Of a DNA stretch of 64,000 nt, positions 19,557-27,938 are shown piece by piece. The notes under the pieces are model-generated. The model was given only the letters and a program-made list of their open reading frames with translations. It made no database searches and was not told the DNA's origin. The translations under genes were made by a program, and so were the position numbers. Origin of the DNA: Gemmobacter lutimaris (lineage in GTDB: Bacteria > Pseudomonadota > Alphaproteobacteria > Rhodobacterales > Rhodobacteraceae); assembly GCF_003570715.1 (NCBI RefSeq), contig NZ_QXXQ01000014.1, positions 44,258 to 108,257 of the forward strand. The letters run 5' to 3'. The stretch's first letter is position 1. Each line of letters opens with the position of its first letter.

Positions 19557-19907
19557 TTTTCCAAAGGCATGAATTGAGACCCCGCCCCGGTGCGCCGCGG
19601 CGGCGCCCCCGCACGGCGTATTGCTGGCGGCGCAGACAGGCGCCAGCCTTCGTGGCGCGGCACAACCGGGGCAGCGGATCGCCGCGGGCCTCTGGTGGTG
19701 CGGCAGACCTTTTCAAACCGCCTCGGGACTGTGCAATTCCCGGTGGCATTTGGTGACGGTGGCGGCTATCTCGGTGCCAGTATCTTTCCAGACCGGGCGG
19801 CGGCTGCCGGAAGGCAGACGGCCTTGCCCGACAACCCGAGACAAGACATGCAGAGTTTCCTTCAAGCACCCGGTCAGGCACCCGGTGCCGGTTTTGATGA
19901 GGGCGAC
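19557..19907. other. 351-base gap upstream of the A-PCP-SGNH gene
   Basis: No gene is apparent: the frame of the downstream gene stays open here only as GC-rich read-through, with no family similarity. A GCTGGCG/CGCCAGC inverted repeat lies near 19624-19648. The segment 19708-19760 is relatively AT-rich and may hold the promoter of the downstream gene, but I cannot identify convincing hexamers. Confidence 0.4.
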
Positions 19908-22766
19908 ATGTCCCGCTTTCTGGCCATTCCCGCACAGGGGCCGTGGCGGGCCTGGCATGATTTCGCCGCGCGGATGCGGCAGACACCGATGGCGCTGGCG
20001 ATCCGGGTCGAAGGGCGCGACTATACCTATCGGGAACTGGGCGAACGGGCCTTGGCACTCGCGGCAGAGATCGGCGCGCGGGAAACCCCGGACAGCCGCG
20101 GCGTGACCGCGATCTATGCCGACCGCAGCATCGAAAGCTATGCGGGCGTGCTGGCGGCACTGATGCTGGGCCATGCCTATGTGCCGCTGAACCCGATCTT
20201 CCCCGATCTGCGCAACCGGCTGATCGTCACGCTCTCGGGCGCCTCTTTCCTTGTCAGCAGCACGCAGGCGCGGGCGCGGGCCGAGGCCATTCTGGAAGAG
20301 ACCGCCGGGGTCGGGCTGGTCGCGGGTCTGCCCGCCCCCGCCCCCCTGCCAGAGCGGCGCCATGACAATCCCTTCGCCTATATTCTGTTCACCTCGGGCA
20401 GCACCGGCCAGCCCAAGGGCGTGCCGATCCGCCATGACAACCTGCATGCCTATCTGGTAGCCGCCAATCAGGTGGCGGATTTCGGCCCCGAAGACCGCTT
20501 TTCACAGAATTTCGACCTGACCTTCGATGTCTCGGTCCATGACCTGTTCATCGCCTGGCGGGCGGGCGGGCAGTTGATGGTGCCAAGCGCGCGCGATCTG
20601 GAACGGCCTGCCGATTACGTCTGGCGCGACCGGGTGACCTGCTGGTTCTCGGTGCCCTCGCTTGGCCAGAAGATGAGCCTTCAGGGCGCGCTGGTCCCCG
20701 GCGCGCTGTCGCAGTTGCGGCTGTCCTTCTTCGTGGGCGAGGCGCTGCCGCTGGCGCTGGCCCGCGCCTGGCAGCGGGCGACCTGTCAGCGGGTGGAAAA
20801 CTGGTATGGCCCGACCGAGGCCACCATCGTCTGCCTGCGCTACCGCCTGCCCGAACCCGGCCAGACGGTTCAGGCGCCGCTGGACCTGACGCCGATCGGG
20901 GCCTGCCTGCCGGGAATGCGGGCGCTGGTGCTGGACGAGGCGGGCCAGCCCGTCGCACCGGGCGGCATGGGGGAATTGCTGGTTGCCGGGCCGCAGGTGG
21001 CCGAGGGCTATCTGAACGATCCCGAACGGACCGCCCGCGCCTTCGTGCGCCTGCCCGGCGAGGACGGGATCTGGTATCGCACCGGCGACCGGGTGGTGGT
21101 TGCCGCGCCGGACGAATTGCATTTCGTGGACCGGATGGACAACCAGATCAAGATCCGCGGCTACCGGGTGGAGATCGGCGAGATCGAGGCCACCATCCGC
21201 AAGCTGACCGATGGCTGCAATGCCGTGGTGGTGCCCTTGCCGCTGAAATCGGCCAATCCCACCGCGCTGGTCGCGGCAGTGGAAGGCTGGCGCGGCGATG
21301 ACGCTGCGCTGCATGACAGGGTGAAGGCGGTGCTGCCCGCCTATATGGTGCCAAGCGCCTTCCGGCATTTCGACGAATTTCCGCGCAACGGCAGCGGCAA
21401 GGCCGACCGCCCGCGCATCGGCGAACTGGTGGCCGAGCCGCAGACGGAGCGGAAGCCCGCCGCCCGAAAACCGGCTAACCTGAAATCCGCCCCCGCGCAG
21501 ACCTCCCCTGCCGCGCCCAAGGACGCCGCCCCGCCCATGGTTCCGATCCGCAAGTTCCTTGTCGATACCGCGATGCGGATCAATCCCGCTCTCAGCCGCG
21601 CCGCCATTCTGGAGGCGGTGAACCTGATGGATGCGGGAATGGATTCGCTGGCCTTCACCGAATTCGCGCTAACCATCGAAAAGACCTATGGCATCCCGCT
21701 GGATCAGGATCAGGTGTTCCGCCTGTCGGAAATGCCGGTCGCCCGGCTGGTCCGCTTCGTGAAGAAGCATCAGGAACAGGCGGAAGCCGAGGCCCCGCAG
21801 CCCGCGGCCCGCCAGAAGAAGGCGCCGGGCAAGGCCGCAAAGCAGACGGGCAAGGCGGATCAGGCCACGGATGCCAAGGCACGCAAGGCGCAGAAGACGC
21901 TGGACATCCGTGCCCGCCGGGTCATCGAATGCCTGACCCATCTGCCCGCCTTCCTCGAAACCGCGCCGCATCCTCTGGCGCTGTTCTTCGGTTCCTCCGG
22001 CACGATGAACGCCATTTCCACCACGGTGGCCGAAGAAGAGGCGCAGAAACGTGGCAGCCCGGTCACCGCGATCAATTTCGGCACGGCCTCGCTCAGCAAT
22101 CTGGGCACGGCGGAACTGGTGCTGCATGCCTGCGAGGTGATCCGCCGCAGCGGCAGGCCGGTGGCCTTTGCGGTTTTCGAGCTGGAACCCTCTGAACTGA
22201 GCACCCTGCCCTATCCGGCCCATTCCGAGATCGTGGACAAGTATCTGGCCGGGCATTTCCGGCTGGGCAAGGTCCGCTCGGGCGATACCCGCAGCCGCTG
22301 GGCGCCGGAATGGGGCGGCGATCTGGGTCCGCTGGCCCGGCCCGATACGCCCGAAGACACGGCCCCCGATGAAGAGGATGTGACCGCCGGAGCGGGCTGG
22401 ATCAAGAAACGCGAGCGCGAGGACCGCGATACCTTCCTCGGCAAGCGCGATTTCATCCCGATGGAGATCGAGATCTGGCTGACCGCCTGGCGTGCGATTG
22501 CCGGGCTGACCGACAATTGCACCGCCTTCGTGCATCCGATCCGCGCCGAAAAGGTTGGCACGCCGGATCTGGCGGACCCCGGCAACCGCTTCAGCGCCCT
22601 GCTGCGCCGGATCACCGACAGCACGGGCACGCAGGTGGTTCTGCCCGCCGAATTCGGCCTCGTTCCCGGCGATTTCCGCGATTACAACCACACCAACCGC
22701 TCCACCGGGCCGATGAAGCTGACCACACGGCTGGTCGGCGCGGCGCTCGACCGGATCGGCAGATGA
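19908..22766 (+). CDS. Adenylation-carrier-SGNH fusion, Dlt-like in one chain
   Basis: A 952-residue protein. Residues 1-500 are an AMP-forming adenylation domain: FTSGSTGQPKG (P-loop, about 161-171), NWYGPTEATI (about 299-308), YRTGD, IKIRGYRVEIGEIE, and the catalytic Lys in RNGSGKADRP. Residues about 545-615 are an acyl-carrier domain with the 4'-phosphopantetheine Ser in MDAGMDSLAFTEF (about 580). After an Ala/Lys linker, residues 665-952 look like an SGNH hydrolase/acyltransferase: FFGSSGTMN (candidate Ser about 695) and a C-terminal D-x-x-H in RDYNHTN. No condensation or thioesterase domain, signal peptide or membrane segment is seen. This matches activities of DltA, DltC and DltD in order, so activation of an amino or aryl acid and ester transfer to a sugar is inferred. 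The ATG at 19908 has GAGGG; one at 19848 is possible. Confidence 0.72.
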   Translation: MSRFLAIPAQGPWRAWHDFAARMRQTPMALAIRVEGRDYTYRELGERALALAAEIGARETPDSRGVTAIYADRSIESYAGVLAALMLGHAYVPLNPIFPDLRNRLIVTLSGASFLVSSTQARARAEAILEETAGVGLVAGLPAPAPLPERRHDNPFAYILFTSGSTGQPKGVPIRHDNLHAYLVAANQVADFGPEDRFSQNFDLTFDVSVHDLFIAWRAGGQLMVPSARDLERPADYVWRDRVTCWFSVPSLGQKMSLQGALVPGALSQLRLSFFVGEALPLALARAWQRATCQRVENWYGPTEATIVCLRYRLPEPGQTVQAPLDLTPIGACLPGMRALVLDEAGQPVAPGGMGELLVAGPQVAEGYLNDPERTARAFVRLPGEDGIWYRTGDRVVVAAPDELHFVDRMDNQIKIRGYRVEIGEIEATIRKLTDGCNAVVVPLPLKSANPTALVAAVEGWRGDDAALHDRVKAVLPAYMVPSAFRHFDEFPRNGSGKADRPRIGELVAEPQTERKPAARKPANLKSAPAQTSPAAPKDAAPPMVPIRKFLVDTAMRINPALSRAAILEAVNLMDAGMDSLAFTEFALTIEKTYGIPLDQDQVFRLSEMPVARLVRFVKKHQEQAEAEAPQPAARQKKAPGKAAKQTGKADQATDAKARKAQKTLDIRARRVIECLTHLPAFLETAPHPLALFFGSSGTMNAISTTVAEEEAQKRGSPVTAINFGTASLSNLGTAELVLHACEVIRRSGRPVAFAVFELEPSELSTLPYPAHSEIVDKYLAGHFRLGKVRSGDTRSRWAPEWGGDLGPLARPDTPEDTAPDEEDVTAGAGWIKKREREDRDTFLGKRDFIPMEIEIWLTAWRAIAGLTDNCTAFVHPIRAEKVGTPDLADPGNRFSALLRRITDSTGTQVVLPAEFGLVPGDFRDYNHTNRSTGPMKLTTRLVGAALDRIGR

Positions 22767-23566
22767 TCCGCCGCGCCACCGTTGCGCTGCTGCTGGCCCT
22801 GCTGGCGGTTTCGGCACTGGCCCCCGCCGTGCGGGCCGGGACGGTGACGATGACCGTCGATGGCCGGCCCTTCGATCTGGTGCAGCCGGAGGGGGCGACC
22901 GGCCCGCTGCCGCTGATCCTCGCGCTGAGCGGGGTGGGCGGCACGGCCGACCGGATGCAGCGCGACCTGCCCCTGACCGGGACCGAGGCTGCCGTGCCCT
23001 TCCGCGTGGCCTATCTGACCGCGACCAGCTTTCAGGCGGCAAGCGGCAAGCGCATCATCGCCTGGAATGACGGCGTGTGCTGCGGCACCGGCATCCGGCC
23101 GGACAGTGACGATTCCGCCTATCTGGCCGATGTGGTGGATCATCTGGCCGCGCTTGGCCTGATCGGGACGGGCCGCACGGTCGCGGTGGTGGGTCATTCG
23201 AACGGCGCGCAGATGGGCTATCGCTTCACCTGCGAACATGGCGAACGGGTTTTCGCGCTGGTCGCCATTTCGGGCGGGCGGGCGGAACAGGGCTGCACCG
23301 GGCTTCAGGGTCTGCGGGTGCTCAATATCAACGGCACCGCCGACACCCGCTATCCGGTGACGGGCGGGGTGAACCCTTTCGATCCGCGGATCGTGCATGA
23401 CAGCCCGAAAGCCGCCGGACAGAGCCTTGCGGCGGCCGGGGCCAGCTTCCGGCTGGATCTGGTGCCCGGCGCGCGGCATTCCATGGCCAGCATCGACCGC
23501 AGGCTGGCCACCACCACCGGCAGCGGCCTTGCCGCGACAGTGCTGGATTTCATCTTCACCGAATAG
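22763..23566 (+). CDS. Secreted alpha/beta hydrolase, feruloyl-esterase/depolymerase-like
   Basis: A 267-residue protein with a clear signal peptide (MIRRA, then a Leu/Ala core, cleavage likely after AVRA about residue 25), so periplasmic or secreted. The nucleophile elbow is GHSNGAQMG. WNDGVCCG before it is typical of the LpqC/PHB-depolymerase/feruloyl-esterase group. The catalytic His is likely in GARHSM. It overlaps the A-PCP-SGNH stop by ATGA, so it is translationally coupled to it. An esterase that removes or edits the acyl group installed by its neighbour would fit; this is inference. Confidence 0.8.
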   Translation: MIRRATVALLLALLAVSALAPAVRAGTVTMTVDGRPFDLVQPEGATGPLPLILALSGVGGTADRMQRDLPLTGTEAAVPFRVAYLTATSFQAASGKRIIAWNDGVCCGTGIRPDSDDSAYLADVVDHLAALGLIGTGRTVAVVGHSNGAQMGYRFTCEHGERVFALVAISGGRAEQGCTGLQGLRVLNINGTADTRYPVTGGVNPFDPRIVHDSPKAAGQSLAAAGASFRLDLVPGARHSMASIDRRLATTTGSGLAATVLDFIFTE

Positions 23567-23598
23567 GCGGCCTGCAAGGCGCGCAGGGATACGTCACC

Positions 23599-24552
23599 AT
23601 GCTGCAAGGAAAGACCGGGATGACAAGGACGAAAGTGGTTTACCTCGGGGGCGCCGGCCGGTCGGGAACGACCTTCGTCAGCCTGCTGCTGTCGCAGAAC
23701 CATGACTGTTTCGACATCGGCCAGATCCGCGACCTGCCGGATGGCATTGCGAAAAAGCATGTCTGTTCCTGCGGAAAGCCGCTGGTGACCTGCGATTTCT
23801 GGGGCGAGGTCGCGGCCCGTCTGGTGGCCGGTTACGGCATCCATGCGCTGAGCCGTTTCAAGGAGGGGCTGGAGGCCTTCTCGAAAGGCGCCGAGCTGAT
23901 CGGGGACTGGTCGGTGCGCCCCGATCTGGCGGCGTTGGCGGCGGATCATGCCGCCTTCCTTGACCTGACCGCCGGGCTTTACCGGATCTGCCGCGAGGTG
24001 GCGGGCACGCGGGCGCTGATCGATTCCTCCAAGACCCCCGGCCTTGGCCTTGCGCTGGCCCTGGCCGGGGAGGTGGATCTTTACATGCTTAACCTCGTCC
24101 GCGACCCGCGCGCCGTCTGCGCCAGCTGGTCGAAGCTCAACAAGAACCCGGCCAAGCTGGAGGGCCACCAGCGCGCCTGGAACCGCCGCCTTGCCCGCAT
24201 GGGCCAGTTCGAGGCGCTGATGCCCGATGCCTTCCGCCGCATCCGCTATGAGGATTTCGCCACCTCGCCGCTGCCAATGGTGCAGGCCATCCAGTCCTGG
24301 GCCGGGCTGGAGGAAAATACCGGCTTCTTCACTGCCCCGAATGCGGCCAATGTCTCGTGGGACCGCACCCATCTGTTCCCGCCGGTGAACGAGGAAGTGC
24401 TGAAGCACAAGGCCGACCATATCACCATCCGCCCCTCCGAAAGCTGGAAGGCCCCGGCCAACCGGCCCTATGTCGAACTGGCCGAACGGGTCAATTTCCC
24501 GCAGGCCGAAACCGTGGGATACAGTCTTCTGGCCGGGGCAGAGACCCCCTGA
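23599..24552 (+). CDS. Sulfotransferase
   Basis: A 317-residue cytosolic sulfotransferase. YLGGAGRSGTTFVSLLLSQN is the PAPS 5'-phosphosulfate loop, and LVRDPRAVCASWSKL near residue 165 is the 3'-phosphate motif with its conserved Arg and Ser. CSCGKPLVTCDFWGEV near residue 55 is a Cys-rich segment found in this bacterial subgroup. ATGs at 23599 and 23620 are both possible: AGGGA precedes the first and AAGGA the second. Thirty-two bases after the esterase, probably the same transcript. Acceptor unknown. Confidence 0.82.
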   Translation: MLQGKTGMTRTKVVYLGGAGRSGTTFVSLLLSQNHDCFDIGQIRDLPDGIAKKHVCSCGKPLVTCDFWGEVAARLVAGYGIHALSRFKEGLEAFSKGAELIGDWSVRPDLAALAADHAAFLDLTAGLYRICREVAGTRALIDSSKTPGLGLALALAGEVDLYMLNLVRDPRAVCASWSKLNKNPAKLEGHQRAWNRRLARMGQFEALMPDAFRRIRYEDFATSPLPMVQAIQSWAGLEENTGFFTAPNAANVSWDRTHLFPPVNEEVLKHKADHITIRPSESWKAPANRPYVELAERVNFPQAETVGYSLLAGAETP

Positions 24553-24586
24553 TCAGGCGGAGCAGGGCCTGAAGACCGCCCGGAAC

Positions 24587-24607
24587 CGGCCCCGCCTGTC
24601 GGGGCCG
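24587..24607. terminator. Hairpin between convergent sulfotransferase and kpsT
   Basis: CGGCCCCG, a 5-base loop, then CGGGGCCG. The stem is strong but neither side has a clear T-run; it sits in the 85-base gap between convergent genes, so it may stop transcription from both. Confidence 0.45.
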
Positions 24608-24637
24608 CTTCGTCTGCGCCCGAACCCATCGGGACGC

Positions 24638-25291
24638 CTATTCCATCAGGGCCTTGTGGACGGTGATCGCCTCGTCCAGATCGGGGAAATAGTAAAGCCG
24701 ACCGTTTTCCAGCAGAAGCCCGGCATCGCAATAGTCGCGCAGGGCGCCAAGGTCGTGGGTCACGAGGATGGCCCCCGATTTCGCCATCCGGTCCCGGAAC
24801 ACCGCGCGGCTTTTGCGGCGGAAGCGCGCATCGCCCACCGCCGTCACCTCGTCCACCAGATAGGTGTCAAAGCGGATGCCCATCGAGGCGCCAAAGGCAA
24901 GGCGCGAGCGCATCCCCGAGGAATAGCTGCGCACCGGCATGTGAAAATGCGGGCCCAGTTCGGCGAAATCCTCGACGAAATCCACCAGCTCCTCGGTATC
25001 GACCCCATAAACACGGGCAATGAAGCGGATGTTCTGCGCCCCGGTCAACTCGCGGTGCAGCGAACCGCCCAGCCCCACCGGCCAGCTGATCGTGCCATCC
25101 GAGGTGATGCGCCCGCTGTCGGGCAGGATGGTGCCTGCCACCATCTGCAACAGGGTCGATTTCCCGGCCCCGTTGCGCCCCAGCAGCGCCAGCGACTGCC
25201 CGGTGGGCAAAGTCAGGGTGAGATTATCGACGATCACCTTGCGGGTCTCGCCGATGCGATAGCTCTTGCAGAGGTTCTCGAACCGGATCAT
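24638..25291 (-). CDS. kpsT: Capsule/polysaccharide ABC exporter ATPase
   Basis: ATP-binding subunit of the ABC-2 polysaccharide exporter. The 217 residues match KpsT length. Walker A is GRNGAGKST (about 38-46), the signature is YSSGMRSRLAFG, Walker B is TYLVDEVTAVGD and the H-loop is LVTHD. It pairs with KpsM (26961-27851) in the inner membrane and with the KpsE co-polymerase 13 bases upstream. Energises export of a fully assembled, lipid-anchored chain. The gene order kpsE-kpsT is leftward, while kpsM is divergent. Confidence 0.92.
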   Translation of the reverse strand: MIRFENLCKSYRIGETRKVIVDNLTLTLPTGQSLALLGRNGAGKSTLLQMVAGTILPDSGRITSDGTISWPVGLGGSLHRELTGAQNIRFIARVYGVDTEELVDFVEDFAELGPHFHMPVRSYSSGMRSRLAFGASMGIRFDTYLVDEVTAVGDARFRRKSRAVFRDRMAKSGAILVTHDLGALRDYCDAGLLLENGRLYYFPDLDEAITVHKALME

Positions 25292-25304
25292 CGCCCTGCC
25301 CGGC

Positions 25305-26888
25305 TCAGTTCCGGTCGCGCACGCTGTAGTAGATCAGCGCCCCGATCGACCAGGCCAGCAGCAGGAACAGCCCGATCAGCCCCGACAGCATGATGCGCTG
25401 CGGGAATTCGGCGGTCTGCGGCAGGGTCGGCGTGATATAGGGCGCCAGATACAGCGTCTGCCGCGAGGCATTGGCGCGGGCCACATCCACCGCGGCCAGC
25501 GAGGCGCGATAGGTTTCCTCGGCGAATTGCAGATCGACTGTCAGGCTTTCGAATTCGGCGATCAGCGCCGGATAGTTCTCGCCCGCGATATTGGTCTCGA
25601 CATCCGAGGAGAAGGTCTTGCGCTCGTCCGCGATACGGTCGCGGATCACCTGGATGCGGCGGGCGGCCTGCTCGCGGCGCGGGTCGTTCTGCTGGGTGGT
25701 GCCCAGCACGATGTCATTGTCGATCAGCGCCTGCGCCAGTTGCTGCTGAAGGTTGTTCAGCACGCCCATCCGGCCCTGGATATCGGCCGAGGGATCGACG
25801 ATCTGGGTGCGGGTGCGGAAGCGGCTCAGCGCCTCGCGGGCAGCCTTCAGCCGCGCCAGCGCGGTTTCCAGATCCTCGGTCGCATAGCGCATCACATCGG
25901 ACCGCGACTGGTTGTTCAGGTCATTGATGCGGTTCTGGCTGGCCGCCACGATCTCGGTGGCGATACGCTGCGCATCCTCGGCCGAGAAGGCCAGAACCCG
26001 CAATTCGATCAGCCGGGTTGACTGGTCATACGAGATCCGCACCATGCGTTTCCAGAACCAGTGCAGATCCTCGATGGTCGGATTGGGCCAGAGCGACATC
26101 AGCGGATCGCCCGGCCAGTGCACTGCGTAAAGATTGCCCAGCCCGATCCGTTCGTCGATGACCGAAACGATTTCCTGGCTCTGGATATATTCGTAAAGGA
26201 TGTCGCTTTCCGACGATCCGCTGGAGCCTGCGAATTGCGCCAGCCCGCCCAGAAGTTCGGTCGAGGAAGTGGACCCCTGCTCGCGCCGCACGGTAAAGCC
26301 CACCGTCGAGGCATATTCGTCCTGCGCCACGAGGAACAGGTAGGACATCGCCAGGATCAGCGGCAGGATCACCACCAGAACGAAACTGAGGATGACGCCG
26401 CGATGACGGCGGCGGACGCGGGCCGCCCCGGCGGGCGGACGCAGCTCGATGACGCGGGCCGCGCCGCCACGGCCGGAACGGCGGCCCGGCTCTGCCGGAT
26501 CTGCGGCAGGGGCAGCAGCGGTCTGGCCATCCGGGGGCGGTGCGGCATCATCCGGCGTGGCGAGGCTGGTCATCGGGTCCAGCGGCTCGCCGTCGCGCAG
26601 ATGGGCGACGATCCCCGCCACGCGGGGGCTCAGTTCCTCGGGTTCATCGCTCTGGGCGGCGCGGGTCTTGCGCCCGGTGCCCGAGGCGGCGCGCTTGCCG
26701 CTGCCGGCCGTGCCGGCGGCCTTGCGGCTTCCGGTCGCGGCCCGCGCGGTTTTCCGCCGGGTTCCGGCCACACCTGCGGCCTTGGCCCGTCCCTTGCGTC
26801 CGGCCTGCGATACGGCTTCCGTTTCGCCGCCGGCATCACCATCTGGCGAGGTCGCGGTTTCCGGCGAGAGGTTGTCTTTATCTTTCAA
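25305..26888 (-). CDS. kpsE: Inner-membrane polysaccharide export/co-polymerase protein
   Basis: A 527-residue KpsE/Wzz-like periplasmic adaptor. Membrane segments lie at about 165-187 and 500-522 and flank a periplasmic region with coiled coil (about 300-400). The C-terminal membrane segment preceded by LPQTAEFPQRI is typical. The start is a TTG supported by GAGGT 6 bases upstream; no good ATG exists nearby. Unusual: a 160-residue cytoplasmic N-terminus, Lys/Arg/Ala/Gly-rich at 30-80 like a histone-H1 tail, then Pro/Ala/Asp-rich. It links KpsMT to an outer-membrane channel that is not encoded in this window. Confidence 0.87.
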   Translation of the reverse strand: MKDKDNLSPETATSPDGDAGGETEAVSQAGRKGRAKAAGVAGTRRKTARAATGSRKAAGTAGSGKRAASGTGRKTRAAQSDEPEELSPRVAGIVAHLRDGEPLDPMTSLATPDDAAPPPDGQTAAAPAADPAEPGRRSGRGGAARVIELRPPAGAARVRRRHRGVILSFVLVVILPLILAMSYLFLVAQDEYASTVGFTVRREQGSTSSTELLGGLAQFAGSSGSSESDILYEYIQSQEIVSVIDERIGLGNLYAVHWPGDPLMSLWPNPTIEDLHWFWKRMVRISYDQSTRLIELRVLAFSAEDAQRIATEIVAASQNRINDLNNQSRSDVMRYATEDLETALARLKAAREALSRFRTRTQIVDPSADIQGRMGVLNNLQQQLAQALIDNDIVLGTTQQNDPRREQAARRIQVIRDRIADERKTFSSDVETNIAGENYPALIAEFESLTVDLQFAEETYRASLAAVDVARANASRQTLYLAPYITPTLPQTAEFPQRIMLSGLIGLFLLLAWSIGALIYYSVRDRN

Positions 26889-26912
26889 AGCGTTACCTCA
26901 GAAGGAACCGAT

Positions 26913-26941
26913 TTGATCTGTCTTGCATCCTTCTACATAAT
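26913..26941 (+). promoter_or_regulatory. Candidate promoter of kpsM
   Basis: TTGATC (26913-26918), 17 bases, then CATAAT (26936-26941), within the AT-rich 26880-26945 stretch between divergent kpsE and kpsM. The TTG of this element could instead be a kpsM start codon, because GAAGGA lies 6 bases before it and it is in frame. Confidence 0.4.
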
Positions 26942-26960
26942 GTCGCCTCGAAACACCAGC

Positions 26961-27851
26961 ATGCTTCACAGGTTCCAGATGCAGGCCCAGATCCCGCCCT
27001 CAGCCCTCGCCGAGGCCCCCCTGCCCGCCAGCCCGCTGGCATCGCCGCTGGAGCCCGCCTTCCTGGGCCGTCCGTTCTCGCGCGGGGATACCGCCTCGAC
27101 GCTGCGCACCATCGTGGCGCTGATGCTGCGCGAGATGACCACCCGCTACGGCCGGTCGCCCGGCGGATATATCTGGGCCGTGCTTGAACCTCTGGGGGCG
27201 CTGCTGGTGCTGTCGATGGGGTTTGCGCTGGTGATGCGCAACCCGCCGATCGGCACCAGCTTCCTTCTGTATTTCGCCACCGGCAACATGCCCTTCACGC
27301 TGTATAGCCGGGTGGACAATGCGGTGTCGCGCAGTCTCGGCTTTTCCAAACCCCTGCTGATGTATCCCTCGGTCCGCTGGATCGACGCGGTTCTGGCGCG
27401 ATTCCTGCTGAATTCCATCACCTCGATGATCATCTCCTTCATCCTGCTGACCGGCACGATCGTGATGACCGAAACCCGCACGGTGCTGGAACTGGGGCCG
27501 ATCCTGACCGCCATGACGATGGCGGCACTGCTGGGCATGGCGACCGGGCTGGTGAATTGCGCGCTGACGGGGCTGTTTCCGGTCTGGGACATGTTCTGGG
27601 GCATGGCGACACGGCCGCTTTATATCGCCTCGGGCGTTCTGGTGATGTATGAAAGCCTGCCGCGCGTGGCGCAGGATGTGCTGTGGTGGAACCCGCTGCT
27701 GCATATCGTGGGCGAAATGCGCACGGGCTTCTATCCGACCTACAATGCCGATTATGTCAGCATGTCCTATGTGCTGCTGGTGACGCTGGCCCTGCTGGCG
27801 CTTGGTCTGCTGCTGGTGCGCCGCCACCACCTGACCATCCTTTACGATTGA
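26961..27851 (+). CDS. kpsM: Capsule/polysaccharide ABC exporter permease
   Basis: Membrane subunit of the ABC-2 polysaccharide exporter, partner of KpsT. About 296 residues; the core from IVALMLREMTTRYGRSPGG onward is KpsM-like with about six membrane helices (for example PLGALLVLSMGFALVM, FLLNSITSMIISFILLTG, SYVLLVTLALLALGLLL). PRVAQDVLWWNPLLHIVGEMRTGFY is characteristic of capsule permeases. The start is uncertain: in-frame ATGs at 26940, 26961 and 26979 and a TTG at 26913 are all possible, and none of the ATGs has a strong ribosome site. The extra 45 N-terminal residues are Pro/Ala-rich. Confidence 0.9.
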   Translation: MLHRFQMQAQIPPSALAEAPLPASPLASPLEPAFLGRPFSRGDTASTLRTIVALMLREMTTRYGRSPGGYIWAVLEPLGALLVLSMGFALVMRNPPIGTSFLLYFATGNMPFTLYSRVDNAVSRSLGFSKPLLMYPSVRWIDAVLARFLLNSITSMIISFILLTGTIVMTETRTVLELGPILTAMTMAALLGMATGLVNCALTGLFPVWDMFWGMATRPLYIASGVLVMYESLPRVAQDVLWWNPLLHIVGEMRTGFYPTYNADYVSMSYVLLVTLALLALGLLLVRRHHLTILYD

Positions 27852-27873
27852 TCCTTCCCGCCTTGCCCCCCTG

Positions 27874-27899
27874 ACGGCCCGCCCCCAAAGGCGGGCCGT
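27874..27899 (+). terminator. Probable kpsM terminator
   Basis: ACGGCCCGCC, loop CCCAAA, GGCGGGCCGT: a perfect 10-base stem 22 bases after the kpsM stop. The T-run is short (TTGC). Confidence 0.6.
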
Positions 27900-27938
27900 T
27901 GCACATTCGGCGTCGCGCGGGTAGCAGGAGCCGTCACG

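Noticed and set aside
19590..19907. N-terminal extension of the A-PCP-SGNH protein
   Set aside because: Arg/Gly/Pro-rich read-through with no adenylation-domain similarity; GAGGG precedes the ATG at 19908.
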